A stretch of DNA of 35,292 nt from a bacterium (GCA_030648255.1 JAUSHZ010000004.1:1-35292), one strand, 5' to 3'; shown: positions 15,816 through 26,971, numbered from the stretch's first letter. Notes: generated by a model not told the origin, from the sequence alone. Numbers and translations: made by a program.

Positions 15816-16376
15816 TTAGCGAAGCATTAACAAGCAAAGAACAAATAAAGCTGGGTTCATTTCTTCTTTAACTTTTTTAATAGTTCGCGAGTAAATCATT
15901 TTGCAAGCTCCTTCGTTTTTGCCAATAATCTGGGCAATTTCCTGATAAGTTAAGTTTTCCCAAATTCGCAGAGTAATTATTTCCCTTTGTTCTAGGGTAA
16001 GGCCCTGCATATATTGTTTAATTTTTTGGTATTGCTCTCTATTATTAAGCTCACCCGCCAAATCGCTTGAAGCGCCCAGTTCCCAAACATCCTCAATATT
16101 AACGGTTTGTTTGCGAGTACGGTAAAAATCAATTACTGTGTTGCGGGCAATTTTAAAGAGCCACGCCTGAAAAGACCCTTTGGTATTAAACTGGCTAATG
16201 GCTTTTAATGCTTTTAGAAAGGTTTCACTGGTTATATCTTGGCTGGTTTCTTGGTGGTATGTTTTATAATAAACAAAACGATAAATCTTGTTAAAATATA
16301 AGTCATACAATTCACCAAAAGCCTCTAAGTTGCCTTTCTGGCAAAGTAAGATAGCTTGCTGTTCTTGCTCTGACAT
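15816..16376 (-). CDS. ECF-type RNA polymerase sigma factor
   Basis: 186 residues. Sigma region 2 (about 10-80): FGELYDLYFNKIYRFVYYKT, TSQDITSETFLKALK, and FQAWLFKIARNTVIDFYRTRK (region 2.3/2.4). Sigma region 4 (about 120-170): LTLEQREIITLRIWENLTYQEIAQIIGKNEGACKMIYSRTIKKVKE (split by region), containing the helix-turn-helix for the -35 element. Regions 1 and 3 are missing, as in ECF factors. The last residues are hydrophobic (ALFVLCLLMLR), which is unusual. It pairs with the membrane protein downstream (6-bp gap), a typical sigma/anti-sigma operon, probably sensing an envelope signal. Confidence 0.88.
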   Translation of the reverse strand: MSEQEQQAILLCQKGNLEAFGELYDLYFNKIYRFVYYKTYHQETSQDITSETFLKALKAISQFNTKGSFQAWLFKIARNTVIDFYRTRKQTVNIEDVWELGASSDLAGELNNREQYQKIKQYMQGLTLEQREIITLRIWENLTYQEIAQIIGKNEGACKMIYSRTIKKVKEEMNPALFVLCLLMLR

Positions 16377-16454
16377 ATGAGTTTGTTGTTATAATTATAA
16401 CTTCAATAATTAAAACGATGCAAATTGAAAAACGTAACATTTCTATTGGCTATT

Positions 16455-19361
16455 TTATTCTTCTCCGCCACCACTGGCGAATTGGCAGATGTTATAAAAA
16501 TCGCAGAATTGGCAATGAAACCCCGGGGTGGCCTTAAAATCGCTTTTCGTTATTTGTAAAATTACATCAATAATGTGCTCTTTTAGTTTTTCCTTTTCTA
16601 CATCTGTGCCCAAATACGAAACTTTTTCTCCGTCTTCAATATAGTGATAAACAAGCTGGGTTGGGTTTATTTTCCAAATTTCCTCCAGCGCTATTTGATA
16701 AATTAAAAGCTGGATTTTATCGTCTTTCTCTAATTTTTCTTTTTTCTTGCCGGTTTTGTAATCAACAATTTTTATCCCCTCGCTGGTTTCTTCAACTCGG
16801 TCAATTTTTCCTTTTAAAATATAATCTCCTACTTTTAAATTAAAGGGCAATTCCAAGGCAATTTCATTATCAATAAATAAAATTTTAGGCGGATTTTTTA
16901 TAAAGTCATCATAAAAGTTTTTTAGAATTTTTTGACCAAGTTTTTTATAATCGTCTTTCTGGGACTTGCTTTCATACCATTCCCCTATCCAATTTTTTTC
17001 ATAAAGCCCCATCAAATCCTCAAGGCTTACAACGCTCCGAGCGCTGTAATTTCCAAAGCCGAAGAGATTGTCTTGGGATTGATTTGGCTTTTCAAAATAT
17101 GATCGCAAAAAGTCATTTAAAGTGTTGTGGATTGTTTTGCCAAACGAAAACGACGGCTTGCCCTTAACTGGCACTTTTAAAATATGGGCAAGCTTATACT
17201 GATAAGGGCACTTTTGAAAAGCAGCTAATTGAGTAAAAGAAAAGTGGTCGGGCATTGGCCAATTTTCTATTTTTAAAGCTGGGGGTTCTTTGGCCACTCC
17301 GTCTAATATTTGTTCTGAGCCCGCCTTCGCCCTATCGGGCTTCGGCGTGGCGAAGCCAAGCTCAATTAAGAAAATAGAAGGTTTTTTAAGGGTTTTACCG
17401 CCATAGTTTTGAGCTGATGTTAAAAAAATCCCATTTTTAGCCCTTGTTAGGCCAACATAAAAAAGTCTGCGTTCCTCTTGCAAGTGGATATCGCCTTCTG
17501 GAAGATCTTCTTTGGCCAAGCCATCTGGAATTTCAATTGGGTCTTTTCTTTCTATGGAGGGAAATCTTTTATCAACCAAACCAACCACGAAAACATATTT
17601 AAACTCCAAGCCCTTGGCTGAATGAATAGTCATTATTTTTATAGATTCTGGGCCCTGCTCTGGGTCAAAATCTAATTTGCCTTGCTCCCCTCCTTCCAAC
17701 TCCCAGTTAAGCTGGCTTAGAAATGTTTTTAATAAAGGGTCAATTGACGAATCCTCAAACTCTTTTATTTTTTTATAAAACTGGGTAAGCAAATCAATTT
17801 CTAATAACTTATCGTTTTGGGCTAAATATTTTAAATAGCCAGAGTCATTTAAAAAAGAAACAAAAACTTCGCCAACTGACCTTGTTTTTGCCATTTCCGT
17901 ATGGCGATTTATTAAAGATAAAATAAAAATTACCTTTTTTAAAGTTTCTTGAGAAATTCCTTTAATAACAGAGAGCTTTGTTAATGTTTCATAAACCGAT
18001 TGGGAGTTTTTATGGCTTTCTTGGGTTATGCGCATTATATCGTTGTTATCTATATCAAAAATAGGCAACGATAAAACACGATACAAGGCCAAGCTTTCGT
18101 GATAGTTATCCAATAATTTTAAATAAGAAATAATATTTAAAACAATTGGCTTTTGGTATAGGCCTTGTGAAGCCAAGAACTGGCAAGGGATTCCATTTTT
18201 TTCCAATATTTTAGCAAAAACGCCAGCTGAATTATTGGCTCTCACCAAAACCGCAAAGTCATTAAGCCTAGCTGTTATATCTGCTTGTAAAAGCTCGGCT
18301 ATTTTTTTGGCAACCCCTTTGGCTTCTTCCTCGGCAGTGGTGAAATTTAAAAAACTAATAGTTCCGCTTTCGGTTTTTTGAGCTTGAAGTTTTTTATCAA
18401 TTTTTGAAATATATTCCAACCGATTGGGATTGTTGGCCTGAATAAAATTATAAGCCAAGTCCAATATATTTTGGCTTGACCTGTAATTTTTTATTAAACA
18501 AATCTCTTTAGCCCCTGGAAAATCTTTTTTAAATTGTTTTATATTGCCAACAGACGCTCCCCTCCATTTATAAATTGCCTGGTCATCGTCCGCAGTGACG
18601 GTTAAATTATTTTTTGGCTGGGACAAAAGCTTGATAAGCTCATACTGGGCTTTGTTGGTATCTTGAAACTCGTCCACTAGAATATATTTAAATTTTGCTT
18701 GATATTTTTCTAAAATTGAAGGTCTTTTTTGAAATAATTGCAAGCAATAGTTTATTAAATCGCCAAAATCCAAATAATTATTTTCAAGCAATAATTGCTG
18801 ATAAATATGATAGCAATTGGCAAGTTCTTTTATTCTTTCTTCGTCTTCTAAATTGTTTTCCGAATACTCTAAATAATCTTTGGGATAAATCATTTGGTCT
18901 TTGCATTTTGAAAAATGGCTAATTAAAGAGTTTAAGAATTTGTTTGGATTTCCAAGGGGCTTATAATATTTTAAATCAAATTTATCCAAATTTTGGCGCA
19001 TTAAAATCCAAGCGCTAGTTTGAGTTAAAAGTTTAAAGTCGGTTGGCAGGCCGATATTTAAGCCATTGTCTTTTAAAATCCGCTCGGAAAAAGCGTGAAA
19101 AGTAGATATCCAAAGGTCAAAATAGCCAAAAGGCAAGGCCCTATCAACCCGCTCTTCCATTTCTAATGCCGCTTTTTCAGTAAATGTAACAGCTAAAATT
19201 TCTTCTGGCTTGGCCAAGCCCTGTTCTATTAAATAAACAACCCTGTCGGTTATGACCGTGGTTTTGCCTGTGCCAGCCCCAGCCACAATTAAAAGTGGCC
19301 CATCTTGATGCACCACCGCCTCCCTCTGCTCATTATTCAATTTCCCCAAATCAACCGCCAT
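16455..19361 (-). CDS. UvrD/PcrA-like helicase fused to a Cas4-type Fe-S nuclease (AddA/RecB-like)
   Basis: 968 residues. Superfamily-1 helicase motifs: Walker A GAGTGKTT (28-35), AVTFTEKAALEM (Ia), ILVDEFQDTN (II, near 230), ADDDQAIYKWRGA (III), KNYRSS (IV), IMTIHSAKGLEFKYVFV (V) and FYVGLTRAKNGI (VI). After a short linker the C-terminus is a PD-(D/E)XK nuclease: FTQLAAFQKCPYQYKLAH, GKIDRVEE, IVDYKTGKK, QLLIYQIAL and the cysteine end CQFCDFYNIC, suggesting a 4Fe-4S cluster. This is the layout of AddA/AdnB-like end-processing enzymes; no AddB partner is in the window. The linker carries an in-frame palindromic insert (17317-17363). Confidence 0.88.
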   Translation of the reverse strand: MAVDLGKLNNEQREAVVHQDGPLLIVAGAGTGKTTVITDRVVYLIEQGLAKPEEILAVTFTEKAALEMEERVDRALPFGYFDLWISTFHAFSERILKDNGLNIGLPTDFKLLTQTSAWILMRQNLDKFDLKYYKPLGNPNKFLNSLISHFSKCKDQMIYPKDYLEYSENNLEDEERIKELANCYHIYQQLLLENNYLDFGDLINYCLQLFQKRPSILEKYQAKFKYILVDEFQDTNKAQYELIKLLSQPKNNLTVTADDDQAIYKWRGASVGNIKQFKKDFPGAKEICLIKNYRSSQNILDLAYNFIQANNPNRLEYISKIDKKLQAQKTESGTISFLNFTTAEEEAKGVAKKIAELLQADITARLNDFAVLVRANNSAGVFAKILEKNGIPCQFLASQGLYQKPIVLNIISYLKLLDNYHESLALYRVLSLPIFDIDNNDIMRITQESHKNSQSVYETLTKLSVIKGISQETLKKVIFILSLINRHTEMAKTRSVGEVFVSFLNDSGYLKYLAQNDKLLEIDLLTQFYKKIKEFEDSSIDPLLKTFLSQLNWELEGGEQGKLDFDPEQGPESIKIMTIHSAKGLEFKYVFVVGLVDKRFPSIERKDPIEIPDGLAKEDLPEGDIHLQEERRLFYVGLTRAKNGIFLTSAQNYGGKTLKKPSIFLIELGFATPKPDRAKAGSEQILDGVAKEPPALKIENWPMPDHFSFTQLAAFQKCPYQYKLAHILKVPVKGKPSFSFGKTIHNTLNDFLRSYFEKPNQSQDNLFGFGNYSARSVVSLEDLMGLYEKNWIGEWYESKSQKDDYKKLGQKILKNFYDDFIKNPPKILFIDNEIALELPFNLKVGDYILKGKIDRVEETSEGIKIVDYKTGKKKEKLEKDDKIQLLIYQIALEEIWKINPTQLVYHYIEDGEKVSYLGTDVEKEKLKEHIIDVILQITKSDFKATPGFHCQFCDFYNICQFASGGGEE
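17317..17363. repeat. In-frame palindromic element in the helicase-nuclease linker
   Basis: GAGC (17317-17320) to GCTC (17360-17363) encloses nested inverted repeats: GCCTTCGCC against GGCGAAG(G/C)C, and CCCTATCGGG inside. It encodes GFATPKPDRAKAGSE in the linker between helicase and nuclease domains. Its GC content is far above the surrounding gene. Confidence 0.6.
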
Positions 19362-19369
19362 ATTGAAAC

Positions 19370-19375
19370 ATTATA
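19370..19375 (-). promoter_or_regulatory. -10 box giving a nearly leaderless helicase mRNA
   Basis: TATAAT on the minus strand lies 8 nt before the helicase ATG (19361). A start 6-7 nt downstream of the box would leave a leader of 1-2 nt. No convincing -35 or Shine-Dalgarno is seen. Confidence 0.5.
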
Positions 19376-19394
19376 CCACACCCCCCAATTTTTT

Positions 19395-19611
19395 TATAAG
19401 AGAAAAGACTATGCAAGCATAGTCTTATATAATGGGGTCCGCGACAAAAGAGCGTACGTCAAAGGTCAAATAAACCTTTGAAAACTGGTCAAACACAATG
19501 GCTTGACACTGCACTACACGTTGTCAACAATTTTTTAAAAAATCGCTCTTTCTCGCGGAGGGGTTTAGAGAAAAAATTTTCTCCAAAACTCTCCGCAAGA
19601 AACTGATTACT
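19395..19611 (-). ncRNA. Candidate structured non-coding RNA of about 215 nt
   Basis: No open frame spans this gap. A promoter (TTGACA-17-TATATT) at its 5' end and a hairpin with T-rich tail at its 3' end frame it on the minus strand. Internal stems: GCGGAG/CTCCGC hairpin (19591-19596 with 19555-19560). A long-range helix of 7 + 8 bp (19553-19559 with 19438-19444, and 19544-19551 with 19447-19454). TCAAAGGT/ACCTTTGA with a 7-nt loop. TTGACA/TGTCAA. The first hairpin and the long-range helix use the same bases, so they exclude each other. I could not match it to SRP, tmRNA, RNase P or 6S RNA. Confidence 0.6.
19405..19426 (-). terminator. Terminator of the candidate ncRNA
   Basis: AAGACTATG and its complement form a 9-bp stem with CTTG loop, followed on the minus strand by TTTTCTCTTAT. 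It also separates the ncRNA from the helicase promoter. Confidence 0.65.
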
Positions 19612-19617
19612 AATTAA

Positions 19618-19646
19618 AATATACCAAACCCTAAAAATTATGTCAA
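19618..19646 (-). promoter_or_regulatory. Strong promoter of the candidate ncRNA
   Basis: TTGACA (19641-19646) and TATATT (19618-19623) on the minus strand with 17-nt spacing. The -35 box lies in the last codons of rarA. Confidence 0.7.
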
Positions 19647-20846
19647 GTATTTTTTATTTTTTAGCTGGTCGGGGAGGTAGGTTTGGGTTTCTTGGTAGTC
19701 AAAATCTGGGCTGTATTTGTAGTCGGCGCCATAGCCCAGGTCTTTCATTAATTTTGTTGGAGCGTTTCTAATGTGTAGAGGCACAGGCAAGTTGCCGTAT
19801 TGCTCAATATCTTTTCTAACTTTTAAACAAGCCACATAAAGCTCGTTTGATTTTTTGCACTTTGCCATATAAACAACTGCCTGGGCTAAAATAACATTGC
19901 ACTCGGGCATACCAATAAAATGGCAAGCCTGGTAGGCAGATACTGCTTGCTCCAAAGCCCGAGAATTAGCCAAGCCAATATCCTCACTAGCAAAACGCAC
20001 AATCCTGCGGGCTACATACAAGGGATCCTCCCCTGCCTCTAACATTCTCATCAGCCAATACAAAGCCGCATCAGCATCTCCTCCTCGCATTGATTTGTGC
20101 AAAGCTGAAATTATATTGTAATGCTCATCGCCATTTTTATCATAAAGCAAATATGATTTCTGAAACGCCTCTTTAATAATGTCTAAAGAAATATTGTTTG
20201 ATAAGCTACTAGCATATTCTAAAACATTTAAAGCTGTTCTGGCGTCGCCATTGGCCATCTGGCTTATTCTTTTTAAAATATTGTCTTCTATTTTTAAATT
20301 TAAATTTCCCAATCCCCTTTCTTTATCAGTAATAGCCTTTTCTAAAATGCTTTCAATTTCATTTTCGGTTAACTGTTTTAAAACAAAAACCCTGCATCTA
20401 GATAACAGGGCTGATCTAACTTCAAAGCTTGGATTTTCGGTTGTGGCGCCAATCAAAGTAACCAGCCCTTTTTCAACATGGGGCAACAAAGCGTCTTGCT
20501 GGGTTTTGTTCCATCTATGGATTTCATCAATAAATAATATAGTTTTCTTGCCTTGCCACTCGTCACCCTGCGCTCTTTTGATAACTTCTCTTAAATCTTT
20601 TAAACCACTGGTTACAGCGCTAAATTTCACAAAATCCGCCTTTGTTTGATTGGCAATAATGCTGGCCAATGTTGTTTTACCACTGCCGGGCGGGCCCCAA
20701 AAAATTATTGATGGAATTTTATCTTGGATAATTGACTCTCTTAATATTCTCCCCTGCCCCAAAATATCATCTTGGCCCAAGAATTCATCTAATGTTCTTG
20801 GCCTCATTCTATCCGCCAACGGACTTTGTTTGTTTTGCTCTTCCAT
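19638..20846 (-). CDS. rarA: Replication-associated recombination protein A (RarA/MgsA AAA+ ATPase)
   Basis: 402 residues. The start PLADRMRPRTLDEFLGQDDILG is the RarA signature. Walker A is GPPGSGKTT (51-59), Walker B is FIDEIHRW (105-112), sensor 1 is GATTENPSFE and the arginine-finger region is ALLSRCRVF. The C-terminal tetramerisation region has HKSMRGGDADAALYWLMRMLEAGEDP (split), then ARRIVRFASEDIGLA and PLHIRNAPTKLMKDLGYG, all typical. RarA acts at stalled replication forks with SSB and RecA. It starts 8 bp after the carbonic-anhydrase-like gene, probably in one transcript. Its 3' end overlaps the ncRNA promoter. Confidence 0.93.
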   Translation of the reverse strand: MEEQNKQSPLADRMRPRTLDEFLGQDDILGQGRILRESIIQDKIPSIIFWGPPGSGKTTLASIIANQTKADFVKFSAVTSGLKDLREVIKRAQGDEWQGKKTILFIDEIHRWNKTQQDALLPHVEKGLVTLIGATTENPSFEVRSALLSRCRVFVLKQLTENEIESILEKAITDKERGLGNLNLKIEDNILKRISQMANGDARTALNVLEYASSLSNNISLDIIKEAFQKSYLLYDKNGDEHYNIISALHKSMRGGDADAALYWLMRMLEAGEDPLYVARRIVRFASEDIGLANSRALEQAVSAYQACHFIGMPECNVILAQAVVYMAKCKKSNELYVACLKVRKDIEQYGNLPVPLHIRNAPTKLMKDLGYGADYKYSPDFDYQETQTYLPDQLKNKKYLT

Positions 20847-20854
20847 AACATCAA

Positions 20855-21268
20855 TTAAACTTTTTTTAGTGTCAAATCGCCAGTTGAGGTATTTTTTACA
20901 ATAAAACCATCGAATTCTATGTCTTTAAAATTATTTTTTATAATTTTTTCTATTTTTGCCAAATCCTGCTTCTGGGTTTCCTCTTCTTCGTCTTTATCAG
21001 CAATGCCATAAGCTCCGCAGTTATCATGCAATAAAACAATTACTTTGCAAATATGATGAAGCTTGCTTGAAAGCTCAATTTGTTTTAACAAAAATTCTTT
21101 TTCTCCTTGTCTTTCAGAAAGCAGATCTTTGGCGCTTCCTGCCACAGAAACCAAATCAAAATTCCCCTCCGAACATCCGATTACTTCTAAAAGCTCGTTT
21201 AAAACCGATGGCTTGAGGCGAAAATCCATACATCTGAATAATAAATAATTACAAGAATGATTACTCAT
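20855..21268 (-). CDS. Beta-carbonic-anhydrase-like zinc protein
   Basis: 137 residues, shorter than typical beta-carbonic anhydrases (about 200). CMDFR (13-17) corresponds to the CxDxR zinc ligand and Asp-Arg dyad, and LLHDNCGAYG (about 79-88) to the HxxC ligand pair. So both halves of the zinc site are present. The sequence between is brief and the C-terminal helices are reduced. Activity as a true carbonic anhydrase is uncertain; a related small-molecule hydrolase or a binding role is possible. It follows the ATP synthase operon after a 43-bp gap filled with a tandem repeat, and precedes rarA. Confidence 0.65.
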   Translation of the reverse strand: MSNHSCNYLLFRCMDFRLKPSVLNELLEVIGCSEGNFDLVSVAGSAKDLLSERQGEKEFLLKQIELSSKLHHICKVIVLLHDNCGAYGIADKDEEEETQKQDLAKIEKIIKNNFKDIEFDGFIVKNTSTGDLTLKKV

Positions 21269-21283
21269 AAATTTAATTTTTAC

Positions 21284-21311
21284 TTAATTCCTGATTCTTA
21301 ATTCCTGATTC
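21284..21311. repeat. Two perfect tandem copies of a 14-bp unit
   Basis: TTAATTCCTGATTC is repeated exactly (21284-21297, 21298-21311) between the atpC stop and the next gene. Confidence 0.85.
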
Positions 21312-21734
21312 TTAGTAGCTCTTCCTAGTTTTATGTTTGCGAACCACTTTTAGCCGAGCTAGTTCTCTATCCAGCCCCCCAACTAAACCAGCTGTGTCAA
21401 CTTCTTGGCGATTCTTGGCTTCTATCAATAACTGTTCGGCTTTCTTTCTTGCTTCCTCTACTTTTTCTTCGTTTAATTCAGATGCCATTTCCGCAGTGTC
21501 AGCCAAAATAACTGTTTCATTTTTCTTAACTTCAATTAATCCTCCAGAAACAGCCATTGAGGTTTCTTTGTTTTCACTTTTTAAAATAATTTCCCCAGCC
21601 TTTAAAACCGCCACCAATGGAATATGACCTGGCAAAATAGTTATTTCTCCCATGGCCGTTGGCACTGTTATTTGCTCAACCTCTTGCTGTAAAACAACTC
21701 TTTCTGGGGTTATAATTTTAAAATTTATTTTCAT
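21312..21734 (-). CDS. atpC: F-type ATP synthase epsilon subunit
   Basis: 140 residues. An N-terminal beta-sandwich (MKINFKIITPERVVLQQEVEQITVPTAMGEITILPGHIPLVA, split; the 'GexgILPgHapl' signature is near 28-42) is followed by a helical hairpin (about 88-130) rich in Glu/Lys/Ala. The subunit belongs to the central stalk and can inhibit ATP hydrolysis. It is the last gene of the operon, 8 bp after atpD. Confidence 0.92.
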   Translation of the reverse strand: MKINFKIITPERVVLQQEVEQITVPTAMGEITILPGHIPLVAVLKAGEIILKSENKETSMAVSGGLIEVKKNETVILADTAEMASELNEEKVEEARKKAEQLLIEAKNRQEVDTAGLVGGLDRELARLKVVRKHKTRKSY

Positions 21735-21742
21735 ATTGAAAA

Positions 21743-24129
<2,387 letters not shown>

Positions 24130-24137
24130 AATAATAG

Positions 24138-25649
24138 TTACACTGGTAAGACCGGTGTAAAGCTTTTAAATTCTTCAATTACTTTTACTAATTCAGCTTC
24201 AGTTTCCGGGCTCAAAACCTTTTCTTTTTTTATTGTTTCTAATATCTCGCTTTTCTGCCCAACCATAAATCTTAAATACTCTTTTTCGAAAACTCTAATT
24301 TTATCAACGCTGATGTTGTCCAAATACCCTCTTAAGGCGGCAAAAAATAAAACAACTTGCTGTTCAACTGGCATTGGAGAAAATTGGTCTTGCTTTAAAA
24401 CTTCGGTTAACCGTTTGCCTCTTTCAATTTGAGCTTGGGTGTCTTTGTCTAAATCCGAGCCAAACTGGGCAAAAGCGGCCAGCTCTCTGTATTGAGCCAT
24501 TTCAAGCTTTAATTTGCCAGCTACCTGCTTCATTGCTTTAATTTGAGCGTCCGAGCCAACTCTGGAAACAGACAAGCCAGTATTAATAGCTGGCCTAACT
24601 CCTTGAAAAAATAAATCTGTTTCCAAAAAAATCTGGCCATCTGTGATAGAAATAACATTAGTTGGAATATAGGCTGAAATATCGCCAGCCTGTGTTTCAA
24701 TAATTGGCAAAGCAGTTAAAGAGCCTCCGCCATATTTTTCATTTAAACAGGCTGCTCTTTCCAATAATCGGGAGTGCAAATAAAAAATGTCGCCGGGATA
24801 TGCCTCTCTTCCAGGCGGCCTTCTTAATAACAAAGAAATTTCTCTGTAAGCCACAGCTTGCTTGGATAAATCATCATAAACCACTAAAACATCTTTGCCT
24901 TTGTCCATAAAATATTCCCCCATTGAGCAACCAGCAAAAGGCGCTAAATAAAGCATTGAAGACGGATCCGATGCCCCAGCCAAAACAATAATTGTATAAT
25001 CCATGGCCCCTCTTTCAGTTAACTCTTGCACTGTTTGGGCAATTTTTGATTCTTTCTGGCCAATAGCCACATAAATACAAATAACTCCCTCGGTTTTTTG
25101 ATTAACAATAGCGTCAATGGCTAAAGCGCTTTTTCCGCTTTTTCTATCGCCAATTATCAATTCTCTCTGGCCCCGTCCAATGGGAATCATAGCGTCAATG
25201 GCTTTAATGCCAGTTTGTAATGGCCTGCTCACGCGCTGCCTGGTGATAACTCTTGGGGCAATTTTTTCAATTGGGTAAAATGCCTCGGGCTTGGCTTCGG
25301 GCTTGGCATCAAGAAATTGGCCCAATGGATTTACCACGCGGCCCAAAAATCCATGGCCAACTGGCACTTCTAAAATTCTTCCTGTGCTTTTTACTATTTG
25401 GCCTTGGGATATTTTTGAGCAATCCCCCATTATCATAGCCCCCACAATATCTTCTTCTAAGTTTAAAACAACTCCCAAGATATTATCGCCAAAATCTAAA
25501 ATTTCAGCCATTAAGCAATCTGAAAGCCCGTCTATTTTGGCAATGCCATCTCCCACCTCAACAACCTTGCCAACTTTTTCCATTTTGGTTTGGCTTTGGT
25601 AGCCTTGAATTTGTTTTTTTAAATTTTCAACTATTAAGTTTGCATCCAT
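24138..25649 (-). CDS. atpA: F-type ATP synthase alpha subunit
   Basis: 503 residues, normal length. The P-loop reads GDRKSGKSA in place of the usual GDRQTGKT, still a valid Walker [46 protein letters not shown] (split) and [18 protein letters not shown] follow, all alpha-specific. The C-terminus FTPVLPV is short. Alpha carries non-catalytic nucleotide sites. Its start overlaps the atpH end by 16 bp, implying coupled translation. Confidence 0.96.
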   Translation of the reverse strand: MDANLIVENLKKQIQGYQSQTKMEKVGKVVEVGDGIAKIDGLSDCLMAEILDFGDNILGVVLNLEEDIVGAMIMGDCSKISQGQIVKSTGRILEVPVGHGFLGRVVNPLGQFLDAKPEAKPEAFYPIEKIAPRVITRQRVSRPLQTGIKAIDAMIPIGRGQRELIIGDRKSGKSALAIDAIVNQKTEGVICIYVAIGQKESKIAQTVQELTERGAMDYTIIVLAGASDPSSMLYLAPFAGCSMGEYFMDKGKDVLVVYDDLSKQAVAYREISLLLRRPPGREAYPGDIFYLHSRLLERAACLNEKYGGGSLTALPIIETQAGDISAYIPTNVISITDGQIFLETDLFFQGVRPAINTGLSVSRVGSDAQIKAMKQVAGKLKLEMAQYRELAAFAQFGSDLDKDTQAQIERGKRLTEVLKQDQFSPMPVEQQVVLFFAALRGYLDNISVDKIRVFEKEYLRFMVGQKSEILETIKKEKVLSPETEAELVKVIEEFKSFTPVLPV

Positions 25650-26023
25650 AAATAATTTTTTAAATTTTCTAACTTATTTTTTAGGCTTGTGTTGTATAAT
25701 CTATCGCCTACTTTTAAAATAAATCCGCCTAATATATTTTCGTCAATCTTATACTCAAAATTTAGTTTTTCTCCGTATGATTTTTCTAATTCTTTCTCAA
25801 TTTTTTCTTTTTCTGTATTTTTTATTTCGCCTCTAAAAGTTAAAATCGCTTTTTTTTCTTTGGCGTTAAGTTCAACAATTTCCAAATATTTCTCGGCTAT
25901 TTCATTAAATTTAGAAAGCATATGATTTTTCACTAAAATATCACAAAAAGATGAAGTCTTTCCTTCGTTTGTTAATTCAAAAAGAAGCTGAGCGTATATT
26001 TTTATAAGTTTTCTTTTATCCAT
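25634..26023 (-). CDS. atpH: F-type ATP synthase delta subunit (short form)
   Basis: From the ATG at 26023 ([17 protein letters not shown]) it has 129 residues; the upstream TTG at 26041 is rejected. Typical delta/OSCP proteins have 175-180, so about 50 residues of the N-terminal helical domain are missing. The C-terminal signature is intact: [31 protein letters not shown] (split), matching 'iD.sliGGf.i.igd...d.Si...L..l'. Delta links F1 to the b stator. It overlaps atpF by 8 bp and atpA by 16 bp. Confidence 0.88.
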   Translation of the reverse strand: MDKRKLIKIYAQLLFELTNEGKTSSFCDILVKNHMLSKFNEIAEKYLEIVELNAKEKKAILTFRGEIKNTEKEKIEKELEKSYGEKLNFEYKIDENILGGFILKVGDRLYNTSLKNKLENLKNYLWMQT

Positions 26024-26528
26024 TATCTTTTGTATTCGCAATGTCTCTAATTGAGTTTTCTATTAGGTCTTTGTCTATCCCATCTTTAGCTGCTTTTCCC
26101 AGAGTTTTTTCAAGAGCCAAAACAACCAAATCAGCCAAGTCTTTTTTGGCTGATTTCATAATTTTTTCTTTTTCATCTAAAAGATTTTCTTTGGTTATTT
26201 TGCTTATTTTTTCTGATTCCTCTTTAGCTATTAGCAAAATTTTTTCTTTTTCTTTTAAAGCGCTTTTTTCTGCTTCATCAAAAATTACTTTGGCTTTTTC
26301 TCGAGCCGTCATAATAACATCCAAATATTCTTTTTGGGATTTATCTAAAAGCGCTTGGCTTTGCTTGGCATTTTCAAGCCCTTTTTCAATTTCTTGACTT
26401 CTCTGGCTGATTTTTTTAGCCAATGGCTTGAAAACAATAAACCACAATACAAAAACAACAATGCCTAAGTTTATTACTTGGGCTATCATTAGCTTCCAAT
26501 CAAGATGAAACATTTCAATGATGTTCAT
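26016..26528 (-). CDS. atpF: F-type ATP synthase b subunit
   Basis: 170 residues. One N-terminal membrane helix (about 12-34, LMIAQVINLGIVVFVLWFIVF) is followed by KPLAKKISQR and a long charged coiled coil (40-150) rich in Lys/Glu/Ala. This is the peripheral stalk. The end [17 protein letters not shown] binds delta in homologues. It overlaps atpH by 8 bp. Confidence 0.92.
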   Translation of the reverse strand: MNIIEMFHLDWKLMIAQVINLGIVVFVLWFIVFKPLAKKISQRSQEIEKGLENAKQSQALLDKSQKEYLDVIMTAREKAKVIFDEAEKSALKEKEKILLIAKEESEKISKITKENLLDEKEKIMKSAKKDLADLVVLALEKTLGKAAKDGIDKDLIENSIRDIANTKDNG

Positions 26529-26622
26529 TAGAATGAGTAATGCTAATCTACTAATTTCACACTAATGCCACTAATTTATTCGTAGCATTCGTTTAGCCAT
26601 TCGTAGATTAGAATTATTTAGG
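26529..26622. repeat. Repeat-rich intercistronic segment between atpE and atpF
   Basis: CTAATCTAC (26543-26551) and GTAGATTAG (26603-26611) form inverted ends. Inside, TCGTAG and CATTCGT recur, and CTAATTT/CACTAAT units alternate. No gene fits. It is AT-rich and looks like a short palindromic repeat element. Confidence 0.6.
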
Positions 26623-26853
<231 letters not shown>

Positions 26854-26911
26854 TTAAAAAATAAAGCATTGTTAGTTTTATTTTATTAAAATCACTCTTT
26901 GTGTTAGTGTC

Positions 26912-26964
26912 TGAGGGCAGACCTCCCAAAATCTGAGCTCAAGTTTCTTGGAGGTCTGCCCTCA
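26912..26964. repeat. 15-bp perfect stem-loop between atpB and atpE
   Basis: TGAGGGCAGACCTCC (26912-26926) pairs perfectly with 26950-26964 across a 23-nt loop containing GAGCTC. It starts 7 bp after the atpB stop. No U-tract follows on the operon strand. It lies in a 136-bp gap whose remainder (26836-26911) shows nothing else. Confidence 0.85.
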
Positions 26965-26971
26965 AACGCCA

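Noticed and set aside
19395-19611. 6S, SRP, tmRNA or RNase P RNA
   Set aside because: No GGAAG-type SRP apical motif, no tRNA-like ends, too short for RNase P, and the stems do not form the single long rod with central bubble of 6S RNA.
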